Below are positions 4,455 through 5,560 of a stretch of 5,560 nucleotides of DNA, piece by piece. Position 1 is the first letter of the stretch; the number at the start of each line of letters is the position of its first letter. The stretch lies in contig JACWAO010000044.1 in assembly GCA_014874305.1 (NCBI GenBank), positions 1 to 5,560 on the forward strand. The letters are read 5' to 3'. Source of the stretch: Candidatus Colwelliibacteriota bacterium. GTDB lineage: Bacteria > Patescibacteriota > Minisyncoccia > UBA6257 > Colwellbacteraceae. The notes beneath the pieces are model-generated. The model had not been told where the DNA came from. It saw only the letters and a list, made by a program, of their open reading frames with translations, and made no database searches. The translations under genes were made by a program, and so were the position numbers.

Positions 4455-4484
4455 TTTACTAATCGAGATGTCTTAATGTATAAT
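4455..4484 (+). promoter_or_regulatory. Promoter of the second DUF5666-like gene
   Basis: TTTACT (4455-4460) is 18 bp before a perfect TATAAT (4479-4484). It starts seven bases after the preceding terminator and ends 36 bases before ATG 4521. The leader then carries the AAAGGTCG and AAAAAAATGAGTAAA blocks also present before the first paralog. Confidence 0.5.
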
Positions 4485-4520
4485 CTAAACAGTTTAAAGG
4501 TCGTTTAATTTATTAAAAAA

Positions 4521-5258
4521 ATGAGTAAAAGTAAAATACTAGCAGGATTTATTGTTTCGTTTATCGCGTTGGCGGTGGTTATAGGAGTATCGAAAGCGGT
4601 TTTGGCCGACGACAATCAAGGTAATCAGAGTGGAGATCAGTCAGGAATTGGTTCGGCAATTAGCCAGACAGCGTCCCAGAGCACGTCCTCTTCCGAAGGA
4701 GAAAGCTCCGCTAGTCAGAACAGCCAGGACAATTCGTACTCATATTCCAGCGCCTGGACCGGACAAGCGCGCGAATTGGAAAACGCTTTTTCCAATGCTT
4801 TCGGCAATGCGGTACAGTCAGGAGTGAAGGCCAGCCAGATGCCCTCGAGCTTGAGCGTAGACCCGAGCGGACACGTTAGAATAACCGGCGGGAGCGTAAC
4901 GGCAGAAGCGTCGAGCTCAATTACCGTGAGCGTTTGGGGGCTAAGTTTTAACGTGAACTCATCTCAGGCCCAGTTTGCCGGATCCGATCAGAAAACCATC
5001 TCCGCTTCGGACATACGGGTTGGAGATAAGACTACCGTTACCGGAACACTCGATCCGACAACCGGCGCTATCAATGCCCAGGTCATCGTCGACTACTCGT
5101 TAGTAACAAGACAAGCAACTAGTACCATACAATCCAGGATTAACCAGCTCTTACAACTCATACAGCAGCTGCAGAGCCAGTTAAACAGCATACAGGGAGG
5201 TACGAGCACTACTTCATCGGTTACTACCACTACCGCGGCTACATCGACTTCCGATTAA
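4521..5258 (+). CDS. Exported DUF5666-like protein, short-tailed paralog
   Basis: A 245-residue paralog of the preceding gene's product. The signal peptide is MSKSKIL with hydrophobic 7-28, likely cleaved after VLA (27-29). A longer polar linker rich in Ser, Gln and Asn (30-80) replaces the short one of the first protein. Then come the same helix (LENAFSNAFGNAVQSG, 86-101) and the beta domain at about 110-195 with SGHVRITGGSVTAEASSSIT, SVWGLSFNV, ISASDIRVGDKTTVTG and AQVIVDYSL. The Gln/Leu helix (INQLLQLIQQLQSQLNSIQ, 207-225) ends in only about 18 Thr/Ser residues, so the long stalk is absent. The domain is also similar at DNA level, for example a shared ATCTCCGCTTCGGA block, showing tandem duplication. 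No recognisable enzyme motif or membrane anchor. It has its own promoter and terminator. Function unknown; secretion well supported. Confidence 0.82.
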   Translation: MSKSKILAGFIVSFIALAVVIGVSKAVLADDNQGNQSGDQSGIGSAISQTASQSTSSSEGESSASQNSQDNSYSYSSAWTGQARELENAFSNAFGNAVQSGVKASQMPSSLSVDPSGHVRITGGSVTAEASSSITVSVWGLSFNVNSSQAQFAGSDQKTISASDIRVGDKTTVTGTLDPTTGAINAQVIVDYSLVTRQATSTIQSRINQLLQLIQQLQSQLNSIQGGTSTTSSVTTTTAATSTSD

Positions 5259-5275
5259 TCCTCGGTGGTTCGCTC

Positions 5276-5306
5276 AAAAAACGCTCCTTGTAAGGGAGCG
5301 TTTTTT
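5276..5306 (+). terminator. Intrinsic terminator after the second DUF5666-like gene
   Basis: AAAAAACGCTCC (5276-5287) pairs over 12 bp with GGAGCGTTTTTT (5295-5306), with a seven-base loop and a six-T tail. It begins 17 bases after the stop codon. Because A-run and T-run are symmetric, it could also stop transcription from the right. Confidence 0.9.
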
Positions 5307-5348
5307 GGCTTAAAATCACTCTAGTTTAGACGGATATTAGTATCCAAA

Positions 5349-5419
5349 GCGGGATTAGTATAGTGGTAGTACGCTACCTTGCCAAGGTAATGGCGCCGGT
5401 TCGATTCCGGTATCCCGCT
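5349..5419 (+). tRNA. tRNA-Gly (anticodon GCC)
   Basis: Cloverleaf with acceptor GCGGGAT/ATCCCGC and T73. The anticodon loop TTGCCAA gives GCC, and the T-arm is GCCGG-TTCGATT-CCGGT. The outer anticodon-stem pair 27-43 is a C-A mismatch. CCA is not encoded (CAG follows). The D-arm is identical to that of tRNA-Pro. It follows the terminator at 5306 by 42 bases, so it needs its own promoter; only weak candidates (TATTAG at 5335-5340) are visible. Confidence 0.95.
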
Positions 5420-5445
5420 CAGAGATTAGACATTTCTGAGTGAGG

Positions 5446-5467
5446 CTCGCCCGCTCGGTTGGGCGGG
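5446..5467. other. GC-rich hairpin downstream of tRNA-Gly
   Basis: CGCCC (5448-5452) pairs with GGGCG (5461-5465), extendable by wobble pairs, in a locally very GC-rich patch (5444-5476). It is preceded by CTCAGA/TCTGAG (5418-5423 and 5435-5440), whose left arm begins at the last two bases of the tRNA. Neither has a T-run, so this is not a clear terminator. It may be a processing or attenuation structure. Confidence 0.3.
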
Positions 5468-5511
5468 GCGGCCCGCTTACTATAGACAAGAAGACGCTCT
5501 CCCTTGCCTAT

Positions 5512-5541
5512 TTGATATAAAACCGGAAATGTGTATATAAT
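5512..5541 (+). promoter_or_regulatory. Promoter reading out of the right edge
   Basis: TTGATA (5512-5517, five of six) is 18 bp before a perfect TATAAT (5536-5541). No start codon follows before the window ends, so it should drive a gene just beyond 5560. Nothing else gene-like is seen between the tRNA-Gly and this promoter. Confidence 0.52.
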
Positions 5542-5560
5542 GTTCGGGTTAAGACTAAGA

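Overview
The window looks like a stretch of bacterial chromosome, most likely from a Patescibacteria/CPR (Parcubacteria-like) genome. This is an inference. It rests on a compact six-tRNA cluster with no encoded CCA ends, a phosphoglucose/phosphomannose isomerase of the archaeal-type SIS family, DUF5666-like secreted proteins with Thr/Ser-rich tails, a short single-pass membrane protein of unknown function, and several genes whose best -10 box sits right against the start codon (leaderless mRNAs). No phylogenetic marker is present to prove it.

Left part (1-1600): the C-terminal third of a large serine recombinase enters from the left edge. It runs head-on into a minus-strand tRNA-His gene, and its stop codon lies inside that tRNA. 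This looks like the end of an integrated element that used the tRNA-His 3' end as its target. Minus-strand tRNA-Arg(TCT) and tRNA-Arg(CCT) follow. Between them sits an independent minus-strand transcription unit of about 290 nt, with a promoter, a Shine-Dalgarno box, a 70-77 codon open frame and a strong terminator. It may be a small protein gene or a structured RNA. tRNA-Phe(GAA) and tRNA-Pro(TGG) are on the plus strand, separated by an AT-rich spacer holding inverted and direct repeats.

Middle (1600-3500): a complete SIS-family sugar-phosphate isomerase on the plus strand faces a minus-strand gene for a membrane-anchored protein of unknown function. A 233-nt promoter-bearing spacer follows.

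Right part (3465-5310): two tandem paralogous genes encode exported proteins with a signal peptide, a DUF5666-like beta domain, a Gln/Leu-rich helix and a Thr/Ser tail. The tail is about 98 residues in the first protein and under 20 in the second. Each gene has its own promoter and intrinsic terminator, so they are two independent units rather than one operon. A plus-strand tRNA-Gly(GCC) follows, then a GC-rich hairpin and a promoter firing out of the right edge.

The clearest unusual items are the recombinase/tRNA-His junction, the orphan minus-strand unit between the tRNAs, and the paralog pair with a displaced start codon and divergent tails. I see no CRISPR array, toxin-antitoxin pair or defence system.
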